A stretch of 64,000 bases of DNA, taken from NCBI RefSeq assembly GCF_009389715.1, contig NC_052393.1, positions 1,364,001 through 1,428,000 on the forward strand. The letters run 5' to 3'. The translations under genes and the position numbers were made by a program. This DNA is from Phoenix dactylifera. Lineage: Eukaryota > Streptophyta > Magnoliopsida > Arecales > Arecaceae. The stretch's first letter is position 1. Each line of letters opens with the position of its first letter. This document shows, piece by piece, positions 12,601 to 24,431 of the stretch. Under the pieces are notes generated by a model, which was given only the letters and a program-made list of their open reading frames with translations, searched no databases and had not been told where the DNA came from.

Positions 12601-15600
12601 CACTTTAATTGTGGATTTTTGTTGAAGAAATAATAAATTTTTACTCTCTCTCTCTCTCTCTCTCTCTTCCTCCTGTATGTTGTCCATGAACTTTTTCCTT
12701 TTTTAGGTGAACGTTGTTCATGAACTTTAGACCAGCTATAAGCTGCCCATTCTCCTTCTAAACATCAACTGCTTCCTTAACAATTACTGTGATAGCAGGC
12801 GAGAAATTGAAATGATCATCTCACTTTGTATGCTTAATACCTTTCAGCAAGAACTACTCATTTTCCACTTTCCACATTCTCTATACTATTGGTAATCATT
12901 TGTATGTAGCATTATCAGGTCATTAATAATATTTCATTCTTGAAATAGGTCACAACCATTTCTTGTTACGGATATTTGCATGTATACCGTCCAAAAATTC
13001 TTTACTTCCTTATTTACCCCTTGTAAAGTTAAGCGTGCATACATATCCTTCCAAAAGGTTGAATAACTTGCATATAAGCGCCTTCGAGTATTCAAAATTT
13101 GTGTATATTTGTTTCCACAATTTAAAAATTGCATACATGCCTCTACAATTGAATGTCATCTTCCAAAATTACAGTAATGTCACTATATGTTTACCCTTTT
13201 ATCCCTTCAGGGATTTTTGCATGTATATTTTCTAGAGGCACTTAAAATTACAGACATATGTTAGTATGAAATTTCAAAAAATTATGTATGATAATTTGGT
13301 GAAGTAGTAAATGAACAAGTTGATTACCTTTTAGCCCACCAAATAAAGTCTAGAATGATGAAATTTTATACAACATGGCAGGAAGGACATTTATGCGAAT
13401 AAGGGATTTCCTTTAGGGTATATTGGCAAAATCTCTTCTTCCTATGCCACCATGCTTTTCTTCCATGTTTTATCTAATGAAATAAATCCATGAACTGCAT
13501 CTAACTGCTTTTATATACTGGCTGGTCTAGGCATCAGTATTAGTTTCTGCATGAGAGCATTTGTATTTCAGTATATTTAGCCCGCTATTTGGACAGGGTA
13601 GCAGATAATTTCCAATGACCCTCTGGCAATTACTGCTGCAAGTGGACTTGCTTTTCTTGTTCTTCTTGCTTGCATACGACATGCACACATGCATATACAT
13701 ACGTATGCAATTGTGATATTTTGAAGGTGAAGGTTGAAAACAATGTTTTTTTTCATATTTTTTCAGAAGGGTGTATACAAAAGCTCTTCTTCCTATAGGG
13801 CTGTTAACGAGCCAAGCCGAGCCCGAGGAGAGCCAAGCCCGAGCCTCCTCGGGCTTGGCTCGGCTCGTTTCACAAAATCAGGCTCGGGCTCGGGCTCGGT
13901 ACCGAGCCCTGTATTGGGCTCGAGCTTGGGCTTGCTTGGCACAGCTCGGCTCGGGCTTGAGCTCGTAAAGCTCGTTTGCCCGAGTCCGAGCCCGCCCCAT
14001 CCCCATCCCCATCCCCGACTCCGAGCTCGGTTCATCGTCGGAGAGAAGGATGAAGGAAAGAAAGAAAAGAAGAAGAGAAGAAAGAAGGAAAGAAAGAAAG
14101 AAAGAAAAGAAGAAGAGAAGAAAGAAGGAAAGAAAGAAAAAAGAAAAGAGAAGAAAGGACTCACCGGTTCGTCGTCGCCTGCGGTGGCTGCCGGCTTCAG
14201 CCGCGAGCACCACCGGCACGGGCGTTGGCCGCTGGTGCCGCAGGCCATGGCCCGACCTTCCTGTGCGAGGGACTCCTCCTCTGATTCGCCGGTGGAGGAG
14301 GGCTTCTCCTCCCCTCCTCTGTTGCCGGTGGAGGAGTCGGCAAAGAGAAGAAAAGAAAGGGGGGAGAAACGGAGAAGAAAGAGGGGAAGGTTCTGGAGAA
14401 ACCGAGAAGAAAGGAGAAGAAAAGAAAAAGAAAGAGGAGGGAACGGGTTAACGGGTTGAGTCCGAACCTGAACCAATCCAATCCGATTTAAAGAAATTAA
14501 ATGGATTTGGGTTAGCTCGGGTTGGGTCTGATCTAAATCCAACTAGGTTCAATCATATTGGGATTTAAATTGATTAAGCCAAATAAAATTTAATTGGGTT
14601 GAGTCCAAGTTTCATTGGGACCTAATTAAATTGTTAATTGGACTGAGCCCTCATTTGGGCTCGTGAGTTGCTCGGGCTCGGGCTCGGATTTAAATGAGCC
14701 GAGTCCGAGCAGCTCGGCCCGTTAACAGCCCTATCTTCCTATATTTCCATGCTCTTTCTTCCATTTTCTAACTAATTAAGTATTACCATGAATTACATCT
14801 TATGCTTTTATATACTGTTGGTCCGTGCATCAGTATTAATTTTTGCATGGCAGCCTTTACTGTGCAGTATACTTGGCCTGCTATGTAGAGAGGGAATGCA
14901 GTATACTTGGCTTGCATAGGCCCATCTTGCCTGACAAGCTCTATGTGATAAATTTGGTTTATCTGTTTGCAAGTGTTATATCATCTGTATTATTGTTTCC
15001 TGCTATTTTTAGTAGAATGTTTGGTTTTGTTATGTATCACTTTATCTAAATGCTCGTGATGATGAGAACAATTCCCTGTTTAGGTCCCTTGTATATTGTA
15101 CCTTAATGTGGATCTGCTTGATAATTTTGCTGCATCACCTAAATTGCTACCTTTCATTTCATTGATCTTGATGGAGTTCCAGTGCAAGAGATCTAGCATG
15201 CAATGATTTTAGGCAGCAACTGTCATAATATTGGTTGCTTCCATTTCAGATACCTGGGGCAGAAGGACTTGTGGTTAGAGTTGTATCATCAGTTGACAAA
15301 AAGTTGGAAGTAAAACAGCGTTTTTTAGAGATTTTTCGGGAAGAAAACTATGCGACAGAATTCCCATACAAATCTAAGGTAATTTATTCTTAATTTGGCT
15401 CCAAATTTGTCACCAGATAAATTCCTTTTCTTTCTTATAGTGAAGATTACTTGAGGGACATGTCTTGGACTCATGGATTGTATCAGTGGCTATTAGAATC
15501 TTATATGGTGTATTTGTTTGTCCAGGTCATATTGTTGTTTCAGAAGATTGAAGGTGTAGAGGTATGCCTATTTGGCATGTATGTCCAAGAGTTTGGTTCG

Positions 15601-18600
15601 GAATGCCAATTTCCTAACCAACGTCGTGTCTATCTTTCGTATCTGGATTCTGTCAAATACTTCAGGCCTGAAGTAAAAACAGCGACGGGGGAAGCTCTAC
15701 GTACCTTTGTCTATCATGAAATTCTGGTACTTCAGGACTTTACAAGTCTACCTAGATGCTTATTTATGTTTAGGTTACCTTAATTTTTGATCACTATAAT
15801 GATGTGCATGTATGCTGAGCTTTGTGGGTGTGTGCATGTGCGGATGCCTGTATGCTTTTGTGGATAGTCAAACTAGTTTGTGTTTTTCTATTAATTTATC
15901 AATGACAATCTATGTTGTCTAAGAAGCGTGGTGCATATGCATGTGTGGTTGCATATCTAGGTTTGTTTGTTGCATGTGCAAGTGCTCATGCATGTCTTTT
16001 GTGGTTGCATGGATGGTTTAGCTTGTTCATGTTTCTATCAATTTATCAGTAATGATTCTATGAAGTTATCGGTAATGATCAACATTTTTCTGGGGAGAAT
16101 GCAGGTGCATGTGTATGTGGAAGTCTGTGCGTGTCTCTGTGCATGTTGATAGTTAAACCCACCCTTAAAAAAATGTTGATAATTAAACCTGTTTGTGCTT
16201 CCATTAATTTATTGGTGATGGTCTATAATTTTTGGGATTTAATTGTGACTTTTGTGCTTCATTTGTATATTTCTATAGATTGGATATCTTGAGTACTGCA
16301 AGAAACGGGGTTTCACTAGTTGCTATATATGGGCTTGTCCTCCTTTGAAAGGTGAAGACTATATCTTATATTGTCATCCTGAGATTCAGAAGACACCAAA
16401 ATCTGACAAACTACGGGAGTGGTGAGACATTGCTTCTAATAATTAGTTCTGTCTTTTGAGCAATAGACGTTGTTTTCTAATATTGCACGTATGCTTAACA
16501 CATCTAACTTGATGCATGGATTGGCAAAATATATACTGCAGGTATTTATCAATGCTTCGGAAAGCTTCCAAGGAAAACATAGTTGCTGATGTCACTAATT
16601 TTTATGATCATTTCTTTGTAAGTGCCGGCGAGTGCAAGGCTAAGGTAACTGCTGCTCGTCTGCCATATTTCGATGGCGATTATTGGCCTGGTGCTGCAGA
16701 GGATATGATCAATCAACTTCGTCAAGAAGAGGATGGAAGAAAACAGCAGAAGAAAGGGAAAACTAAAAAGACTATAACAAAAAGGCAACTAAAAGCTGCT
16801 GGTCAAGCTGATCTTTCTACCAATGCATCTAAAGATGCTCTTTTGATGCAAAAAGTAATTTTTCCTGTGATTTTGTCCTTACAGTTGTTGGTTACCATTG
16901 TAGGGAGTGAAAATATCTTCTTCATAGCTTTACCTCTTGATCTTTAATGCCCTGCGTGCAAGTGGGCAGTGACTTAATGGTGTTGAGCCCATTGGATTGT
17001 GATAGGCTGATTGGTGGCTGGTCAATGGCCCTTCAACTTGCTTACCTGACTGATTCCACCCCCCCCCCCCCCCCCCCCCCCCCCACCTAATGTCACAGTT
17101 TTTTTACCTTTTGTTCTTTTTAGTGTCTTCAGAATCATCTGACCTTGAGTTTCTTGACATATTCCTCATTTTTATTTTTATCATACTGAATTATTTCTTG
17201 CACAGCTTGGTGAAACCATCTTTCCTATGAAGGAAGATTTTATTATGGTCCATTTGCAGCATGCATGCACGCATTGCTGTCTACTTATGGTGTCTGGAAC
17301 ACGCTGGGTTTGCAATCAATGCAAGAACTTCCAGCTTTGTGACAAGTAAGTCATTTTCCAGTTATCTTATTATCTTGTGGACCAATTTGTTATTCGTCAT
17401 TATCCTGTGTAATCATGCTTCCGGAAGGCACATCAGCGTGCAGTCAGTGCCCATCCTCAGTAGACACTGCAAGAATGATTTATTTAAAATATCACTACTC
17501 CCAGATTGCTAGATGTGATGGACTAATAATTTTATTCGATTGCCTTGTTACTATCCTATAACTGTTAGATACTTGTTCCATTTCTATTCACGTTCAAATA
17601 TTATTTTTCATTTTTTGAGGTTGATAATAGAAAAGGTGTTTATGTTATTTGAATTTTGCTGGTTCAACCATAGGGGATTGAGATCTAAGTTGCAGGAACA
17701 AAATGTCTTTAGTTCGTTATTTTAATAATATGACTGACGGCCGCGAGTGAAGGCCTGATTCTGTCAATTGGCAAGACTTTCCCACCTCAGCCTGTAACTT
17801 CTCCTTGCACTAACTGGTTGCCAATTATATTCCACTAGAATTGTATTTGGTAACTATTACATTTGTTTCAATAACTTTTACTGTTTGTTATTTTTGTTCT
17901 CCAGGAAGCTATAATTCGTAAGTTCGTTTTCCCCTCTAGAATTCGAATATGACAGAATTCATCTTGTATTTGATCATTGCCTTGTCTCTTGTTCTAGAGG
18001 CTACTTCCGAAGTCTTGTTTTGAACTAATTAAGTGGTACTGAATTGGAGAGCGAAAGAAGAAGGAAAGAACAGTAATTGCATTAATCTCAGCAAAACTGC
18101 TATTCTCCACTTAAATTCTTTCATAATCCCAACTAAATATCAAGGACTTTAAAGACCAAACATGTTTAGATGACCATGATTGCGTTATAAGGGTGGGTTA
18201 GCCTGTAGGAACAAATGACCTATTTTCTTCTTCCTCTCTTCTGTTCCCTCATTTTGCCCCTTTATAGATCTGTTCTCCATTTTTTTCTCTATCTTTATGG
18301 TGCCCAAAAGTCTCTTCCTGCTAGGAACAACATAATTGTGCAGCATGCAGAATACAGTTACTGCTGTAAGAATTATGAAGCCGTTTGGTTTTCTATTATC
18401 AAAGTATGCTTCCACTGCCAAAGTTTTCTTTGCTGAGTGTTGCTTTTGATGAGTGGATGTGGGATAATCTCTTTTTTTCCGCCTTTCATTTTTGCTTTTT
18501 TTTATTCAATATGTCACAAGTATAAGTCTGTATAAGACTGGGTTTCCTTTGTAGGTGTCATGCTGCAGATCAAAGACTAGAAGAGAGGGACAGGCATCCT

Positions 18601-21600
18601 ATCAATAGTAGGGACAAGCACATCCTTACTCCGGTGAGTTGCTGAATAACGAAGTCTCCTTATTAAATGTTACCACCTCATGTTCCATGTACATATATAT
18701 GTAGAAAAACACAGGAACAACTATCAGATATGGGCCCTAATATGAAATGTCTGCAAGCAGGTTGAAATCAAGGATGTGCCTTCGGATACTAAAGATAAAG
18801 ATGAAATCATAGAGAGTGAGTTTTTTGACACGAGGCAAGCATTCCTCAGCCTTTGTCAAGGAAACCATTATCAATATGATACTCTACGGCGTGCTAAGCA
18901 TTCCTCAATGATGGTGTTGTATCACCTCCATAATCCAGCTGCACCTGCCTTTGTAACCACCTGCAATATCTGCCAGCATGATATTGAAACTGGTCAGGGA
19001 TGGCGTTGTGAAACTTGCACTGATTTTGAAGTATGCAATGCGTGTTATCAGAAAGATGGTGGTGTCGACCATCCTCACCCGTTAACAAATAATCCATCCA
19101 TTGCTGATCGTGATGCTCAAAATCAAGAAGCTCGGGAGAAACGAGTTCAGCAGGTATTTCCAATTTTTCATTTTATCTTTGAAATCCCAAAAGGATATCA
19201 TCGTGATTCACTGGCTTGTTTCCCTTTTCTGGTCATCTTAAAAAGTTTGGATATCTTAGTTGTTTTACTTGTAATATATTGGTCAGCTTGCCCTTCTTTT
19301 TACATGAATACCGTTTCATTTTAAAGGATAATGTTGGCTGCAAACTTAGTGTAATAATCTTTACTCCAGTTACTGCAAAACATTGCAACATGAATTATGC
19401 AGTACTCTTTTGAATCAGGAGTCAGTAATAAGTAAATAAGGCACTTTCTTGGGGTTTGCTGGTTGATTTTTTTTCCCTAAATCTATTTCTATAGTGGGAA
19501 TCACATTTCTGCTTCTCTGTGAATGGCATATTGAAAACCTTCTATATCATTACATAATTGAGATTGTAATATTCTTATTTGTTGAGTTTCAAATTTGGGC
19601 ATGTTGTGGTAACTTGTCGGACTGCCCTGCATTATTTTAGTCTACTATTTTTTCCAGGAATCAATTGTTTGGAATTAGTTGATTATCTGTATAATTCTTG
19701 AAAACATCTGATTCTCTTTTAGTACTCCTTGGTAATTAGTGTAATACTGACTGCTAAATTTATTTCAGCAGTGAATTTAATTTCTTATTGTTCAAGATTG
19801 GCATATTTGAGACCCTTGCATATAGTTAGTACCTGAAATACTAAATGCTATTTAGCATGTTTTCTATGTGAGCATCCGACTGGACTAACTCTTGCTCATT
19901 AGTTTGACCTTACATTCCTTAACTCTGATAAAGAAACATCGAACATCCCCGTTCAATATTAGTAGCCTATCATCTGTTCTAATTTTTTGAATTTTTTTTT
20001 TCCTGCTAGTTTAGTCCTTGCTTGATTTCTTGTTTAGTATTGAATGTTGCTTTGCTAGAGGAGTATGATTATTTGATGAGTTGAAAGTGGCTGAATATCA
20101 CTCTAGACCATATACATGCAAGGTGCATGTTGGAGAGTTAAAATACTACTGGAAATGAAATCAAATATCTCAGGTTAGGAAGCTTAGACACGTAGCTAGT
20201 TGAACAGTCAATTGTACAATTTTTATTTTATAACGCAGTCCAAATGTGAAAATAAAGAATAAAATGGTTTCAGTACAGTCGGTATGGTATCATCAGTATG
20301 CACTTGTATGCACTGGTACAAAGGGTTTCAGTGTCCCGGTTCCTGTAGCAGTGCCACTTTCGGGTCGGAGTGGTATGTTACTGATGGTAACATCCCATTG
20401 CGGTGAACCTAACATCTTGCATCTACAGTTAGGTTATGAGGAAAAGCCACAGCTGCCGATTTCATTCCTGAGATCACTTGCATTTTTGAATGCATACTCT
20501 ATAATCTATATATTTAGCCTACTAAACTTTTGTCTGTTGCTTAGTCTTCCTTGTATCATTCCAAGTCCTGCAGTTGTAACTTACTGTTGTAGGTCGGCCT
20601 GAAGAGGCGTCGATAGATCTAAGGGATTAGAAAAGGACTGAGGTCTAAAACCACCTTCTTGTCCTGATACTGCAAACGGGGTAGAAGGGGCATTTTTTTT
20701 GGCCTTTTTAAAATTATGAAAATTTTTCAGAAAAATCTGTTTGAGGCTTTTGGAGGAGATATTGATCCTAGGTAAAGGAATACATAGTTGATTGGATGAT
20801 CAGTGATGAACCGATGATCGGTAGTGGACTTGTAAGAAAATCTCAGGAATCTTGTGCAGATTCATGCAGAATCTTTAAAATATCCTGCAAATCTAATGTA
20901 TTTTCTTCATAAGATCATTGAAAAATTATAGAAAAGAATGGATAGGATGAGGGCACTAACTTATTACATTAAAATATATGATTATTGTAATAAAGATCAG
21001 CGATAAAGATGCAGTAATATAGCACTTCGCATAAATATCATAGACATTAATGAGAAAAAGGAATTAAAGAAGGAAATGATGAAAGGGAGAGAGGAGAAGA
21101 AAGAACTTAGAAAGGGAAGGATAGAGGGGCTGAAACTGGCCTAGACTTTTTCTTCAAACAAAATAACTTTGATAAAATTCTAAAATTAGTTGCTTTAAAT
21201 AGAACCTTTTTTGAAAGAACCTTGCTTTACATGGATGATAGAACCTTGCTTATTCTAAATTGCTTCCTGCTCAAGGAAGGGCTCTCAACTTGTTATGATG
21301 TTAGGTCTCTCTCAATATAATCCGGCACCAAAAAGAGTCCTCATTGATATAAAATTCTGCTGCATCCAAAACTTTCCAAATAACAGCTAAATAAAAGGGA
21401 AGAAAAGATACCATGAATCAGGACTCCTGAAATCTCTCCTTAAGGACTTTGAGAGCAAGTATGTCTTTTTTGGACCAAATCCTGGCCATTTTCAATTGCA
21501 CTGGACACTGATATTGTCTGATTATGCTCCTAGCAGTTGAATTGAGTCCCAAATACTTTGGCACCAGGTTTTAAACACCGTTACTGAACCCTGCAACGGT

Positions 21601-23031
21601 TTTCCATTGGAATCATATGGTATCGGTACACAGTACTGGAAGTGTCGGGTTATGTACCGAGGCTTATCGATTCAAAAGGAATAAAAAACAACCAGGAACA
21701 ACCAGTACGATTGGTTCAGTACTGTCGGCACCTATTTGTCCAGTCGGTATGTACCAGCACAACTGGTTTTAGCATCTTGAGCCCAGTTTTTTGTAGGAAC
21801 ATTATGGTACTGGTGATACCGTCCCATTCCGACACTACTGCAGTTCTTGCTTTGATGACTTGCTAATTTGATGATCTGAGCCTTCGGTTGGTCAGAACAG
21901 CCATCGTAGCACTTCCAGAGCTGATTCTTCTGGCTGTTGCATCCTCTCATAGGCATGAGCAGCTGATCTTCAACGATTGCTGCATCACGTACAATGACCA
22001 TAAAGGAATGTTCAGTTCGTCATGATAATAAAAGAAAATGAATGGTTATTTGTTTAGGGCCCCCACAAGCACAGGCTGCTCTCTTATTTGTTGTTTATAT
22101 TTCATTAATTGCTCGTGTTGCTTGGAAGATTTATTGACACACTCTTCATTTGAGAAGGGATATGCTTTGAATTATTTCACTGCAGTATGTCCGTAGATCT
22201 TACGATATATTAACTGCTGATATGAGCTTTCTAATTCGGGCAGATATGTATGTTTTGACTAACACAGTTAAGTGAAAGCCTTATGGTACTTGAAGCAGGG
22301 TAAACAAAGTACATATGTTGGGCTAAACCTTTCACCTGGATGACAAACTTTTAGGTCTTAGCACCTTTGGCATGATCTTTTCTCATGTTTTTAGGTTCTG
22401 CAGTGTTGTTGTGGAAGCACTGATTTCTGGTGGTGCAATTGAATATGATACACGGTCCTTTTTCTATTGTATTTTCACTATGCATTACTTGAAAACTTTT
22501 CTGTCAAATGTTATTTTTCGGACTTTCTTATAAACTTTTGCTTAGCATGAATTCTCGAAGTTTATGTCCTCATCAAATTTCTGGTGTTTTGGGCTTCAGC
22601 TACGGAAAATGCTTGATCTTCTGGTGCACGCCTCCCAATGTCGCTCTCCTCATTGCCCATATCCAAATTGCCGTAAAGTAAAAGGCCTTTTCCGTCATGG
22701 CATGCACTGCAAAACACGTGCCTCAGGAGGTTGTCAAATGTGCAAGAAAATGTGGTATCTGTTGCAAATTCATTCCCGAGCGTGTAAAGAATCGAACTGC
22801 CATGTACCACGATGCAAGTATGTTGAACAATTTATGATCTCTGACTTGTGTACATCACAGTGCCTTTTTCTGGTAACCAACCAAAATTGATCAACATTGA
22901 CGTGTTTTTCATCCAGGGATTTGAAAGAACATATGAGGAGGTTGCAGCAACAAGCAGAATCCAGACGTAGGGCAGCAGTTATGGAGATGATGAGACAACG
23001 GGCTGCTGAGGTTTCGGGGACTGCCGAATGA
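6669..23031 (+). CDS. HAC1-like: CBP/p300-type histone acetyltransferase, HAC family (14 coding exons)
   Basis: Nuclear coactivator that acetylates histone lysines. Coding exons: 6669-6975, 7063-7572, 7764-9625, 11491-11787, 11923-12201, 15250-15378, 15526-15726, 16279-16421, 16542-16854, 17206-17345, 18555-18633, 18761-19153, 22600-22817, 22917-23031. All junctions are GT-AG and the phases sum to 1661 codons plus TGA. Domain order is that of plant HAC proteins: Gln/Ser-rich N-terminus with MIPTPG motifs; TAZ zinc finger about 595-670 ([13 protein letters not shown], then HM, C and PRC ligands); Cys-rich PHD-like region about 905-1065 ([29 protein letters not shown]); KAT11 acetyltransferase core about 1070-1340 ([28 protein letters not shown]); two ZZ fingers about 1364-1420 and 1487-1535; C-terminal TAZ about 1552-1640. 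Start 6669 is chosen because an in-frame TGA lies at 6591 in the same exon. The usual KIX-like N-terminal segment is missing, so the N-terminus is the least certain part. Confidence 0.93.
7155..7214 (+). repeat. In-frame 30 bp tandem duplication in HAC exon 3
   Basis: Two nearly identical 30-base units (7155-7184 and 7185-7214) encode SSQMIPTPG twice. One third-position change separates the cores. A related TMIPTPGM motif occurs in the preceding exon. The motif is typical of plant HAC N-termini; the doubling looks local and recent. Confidence 0.85.
9626..11490 (+). other. HAC intron 4
   Basis: The 1.87 kb intron separates the TAZ-encoding exon from the Cys-rich exon. It holds a CT/CCCTC tract near 9822-9845 and a run of 16 G at 11182-11197. 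No gene or clear transposon boundary was seen. Confidence 0.7.
13400..14910. repeat. Diverged direct duplication, second copy split by a transposon
   Basis: The segment about 13400-13600 and the segment made of about 13755-13795 plus 14734-14910 share a long run of phrases in the same order, including CTCTTCTTCCTAT, CTTTTATATACTG, GCATCAGTATTA and CAGTATA. I estimate about 70% identity by eye. Copy 1 has no insertion at the position where copy 2 is interrupted. Confidence 0.7.
13796..14733. mobile_element. Nonautonomous hAT-like DNA transposon (938 bp)
   Basis: Terminal inverted repeats of 22 bp (13796-13817 and 14712-14733, both beginning TAGGGCTGTTAACG) match at 20 of 22 positions. Immediate flanks carry a perfect 8 bp target duplication TCTTCCTA (13788-13795 and 14734-14741), the hallmark of the hAT superfamily. 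Subterminal DNA is packed with GAGCC/GGCTC motifs; the interior is a purine-rich GAAA tract followed by a GC-rich segment. The ORFs over it are low-complexity or antisense to each other and no transposase is visible, so it must be mobilised in trans if at all. Confidence 0.88.
15800..16240. repeat. Three diverged tandem units in HAC intron 8
   Basis: Three blocks (around 15860-15915, 16005-16065 and 16165-16225) repeat a GATAGT...GTTTGTG...TCTATTAATTTATC...TGATNNTCTAT theme with about 145-165 bp spacing. The DNA between them is rich in GCATGTG and TGCATG. It is noncoding. Confidence 0.6.
17059..17084. repeat. Poly(C) run of 26 in HAC intron 10
   Basis: An uninterrupted C tract lies between exons 10 and 11. 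Runs this long are prone to length errors, so the exact count may be unreliable. No function is claimed. Confidence 0.9.
19154..22599 (+). other. HAC intron 13 carrying two GTACCGG-family repeat copies
   Basis: The 3.45 kb intron separates the second ZZ finger exon from the C-terminal TAZ exon. At about 20265-20430 and 21560-21870 it contains two related segments built from GGTATGGTAT, CAGTACNGTCGG, GGTACNG and TCCCATT-like phrases, similar to blocks near 41.9, 57.8 and 59.8-60.3 kb. No coding exon was seen. Confidence 0.65.
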
Positions 23032-23560
23032 CTTTATCATGTAGTGAAATTTCCTAGGTGAAAGATTCGATGCAGGCTGATGCCTCCTGGACGCCCGAAG
23101 TAAATGGACAGTTCCATCAGGCAAAAGATTAAATAGAGGATTCAGCAAATCAGAGTCAGAGGAAGCTAATTGCCCAGCATGGACCAGTTGATTTCATGGG
23201 GAAACTGGACTTCCATCTTTATGTTCTTGGGGACAGAGGAGCAGCCAGTCTGGTATTCATTTTGAAGCTAACCATTTTCAGACAACCTTCAAAGGTAATT
23301 GTTCAGTCCTGACCTGACAAGGGTGATTCTTTGATTAGTCCTGCATTGTATTGCCGTCCATCATTGAATGGCAGTTGTATTATAGATGCCCTAATTTGTC
23401 GAAATGTAGCTGGAAACAAAAGTGCTTGTTTTTCCCTTCATGGTGGGGCGGAAGAAAGGGGGTAGACAGGCCCTGCATTTGTTGAAAGCTGTCCTTTTGT
23501 AAAATATTTTATATAAACGATAAAAAAATAAATAGCATGTTCATTTTGGCAGAAATTTGT
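23032..23560 (+). other. HAC 3' UTR with candidate poly(A) signal
   Basis: DNA after the TGA at 23029-23031 has no continuing ORF. An AATAAA lies at 23527-23532 in an AT-rich stretch, a reasonable but unproven polyadenylation signal. The 3' boundary is inferred from that hexamer only. Confidence 0.45.
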
Positions 23561-23896
23561 AAGACCGTCATTTGGTTGTACATAGTGGGAGTTGAAATTT
23601 GTTTTCAACCAACAACTTGACAATGATCTAGATTTTGTTAATCCGTATGATAATGGTCTGGAATTGCATAAGAACTTACACGATCCACTAATGATATTTT
23701 TTCACCCCCGGTGGCCCTGTTCCCTGATCTCTCTCCCTCCTACCCTGCTATTCTGCTGTCCATCCATGCTCTTCCCCTCTTTTCTCTTGGCTCCAAACTG
23801 TTGCCTGTAGCTGCCCAACCGGGACAAAGATCTCAAACGGGTCATCCCTTCCCTTCCCTCTCTACCGACTTCCATGGGTACACCCTCAACTGGTAG

Positions 23897-24226
<330 letters not shown>

Positions 24227-24378
24227 AATCTATATAATTTAGAGTTGTTTTATAAAAATAAAATAAAAGAAATACACCAATCCAAGATTATATTCCCTTT
24301 GCAGGGCTTGAAAATTGCGCTTCTTTCTCGGTTTGCCTAGCGTGCCTAAGGGTAGTAGCAATCCCTTCATGCATGACA

Positions 24379-24394
24379 GCCATTCCTTGCGCTT
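24379..24394. repeat. Target-site duplication of LINE, 3' side
   Basis: The 16 bp GCCATTCCTTGCGCTT is repeated exactly at 30851-30866. This copy adjoins the poly(T) run, that is, the poly(A) tail of the minus-strand element. The last two T could belong to either the duplication or the tail. Confidence 0.93.
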
Positions 24395-24431
24395 TTTTTT
24401 TTTTTTTTTTTTTTTTGCTAATGCGGGTGGA

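Larger units (their letters stand above)
12202..15249 (+). other. HAC intron 6 with tandem duplication and hAT-like insertion
   Basis: The 3.05 kb intron lies between the exon ending in FDE and the exon beginning IPGAEG. It contains a CT microsatellite at about 12644-12667, a diverged duplication (about 13400-13600 and 13755-14910) and a 938 bp nonautonomous element splitting the second copy. No coding exon was found here. Confidence 0.8.

Noticed and set aside
13734-14542. ORFs of up to 249 codons on both strands near 14 kb
   Set aside because: They are Lys/Glu/Arg or Ser/Phe/Leu-rich products of GAAA tracts and GAGCC repeats inside the hAT-like element; no domain is present.
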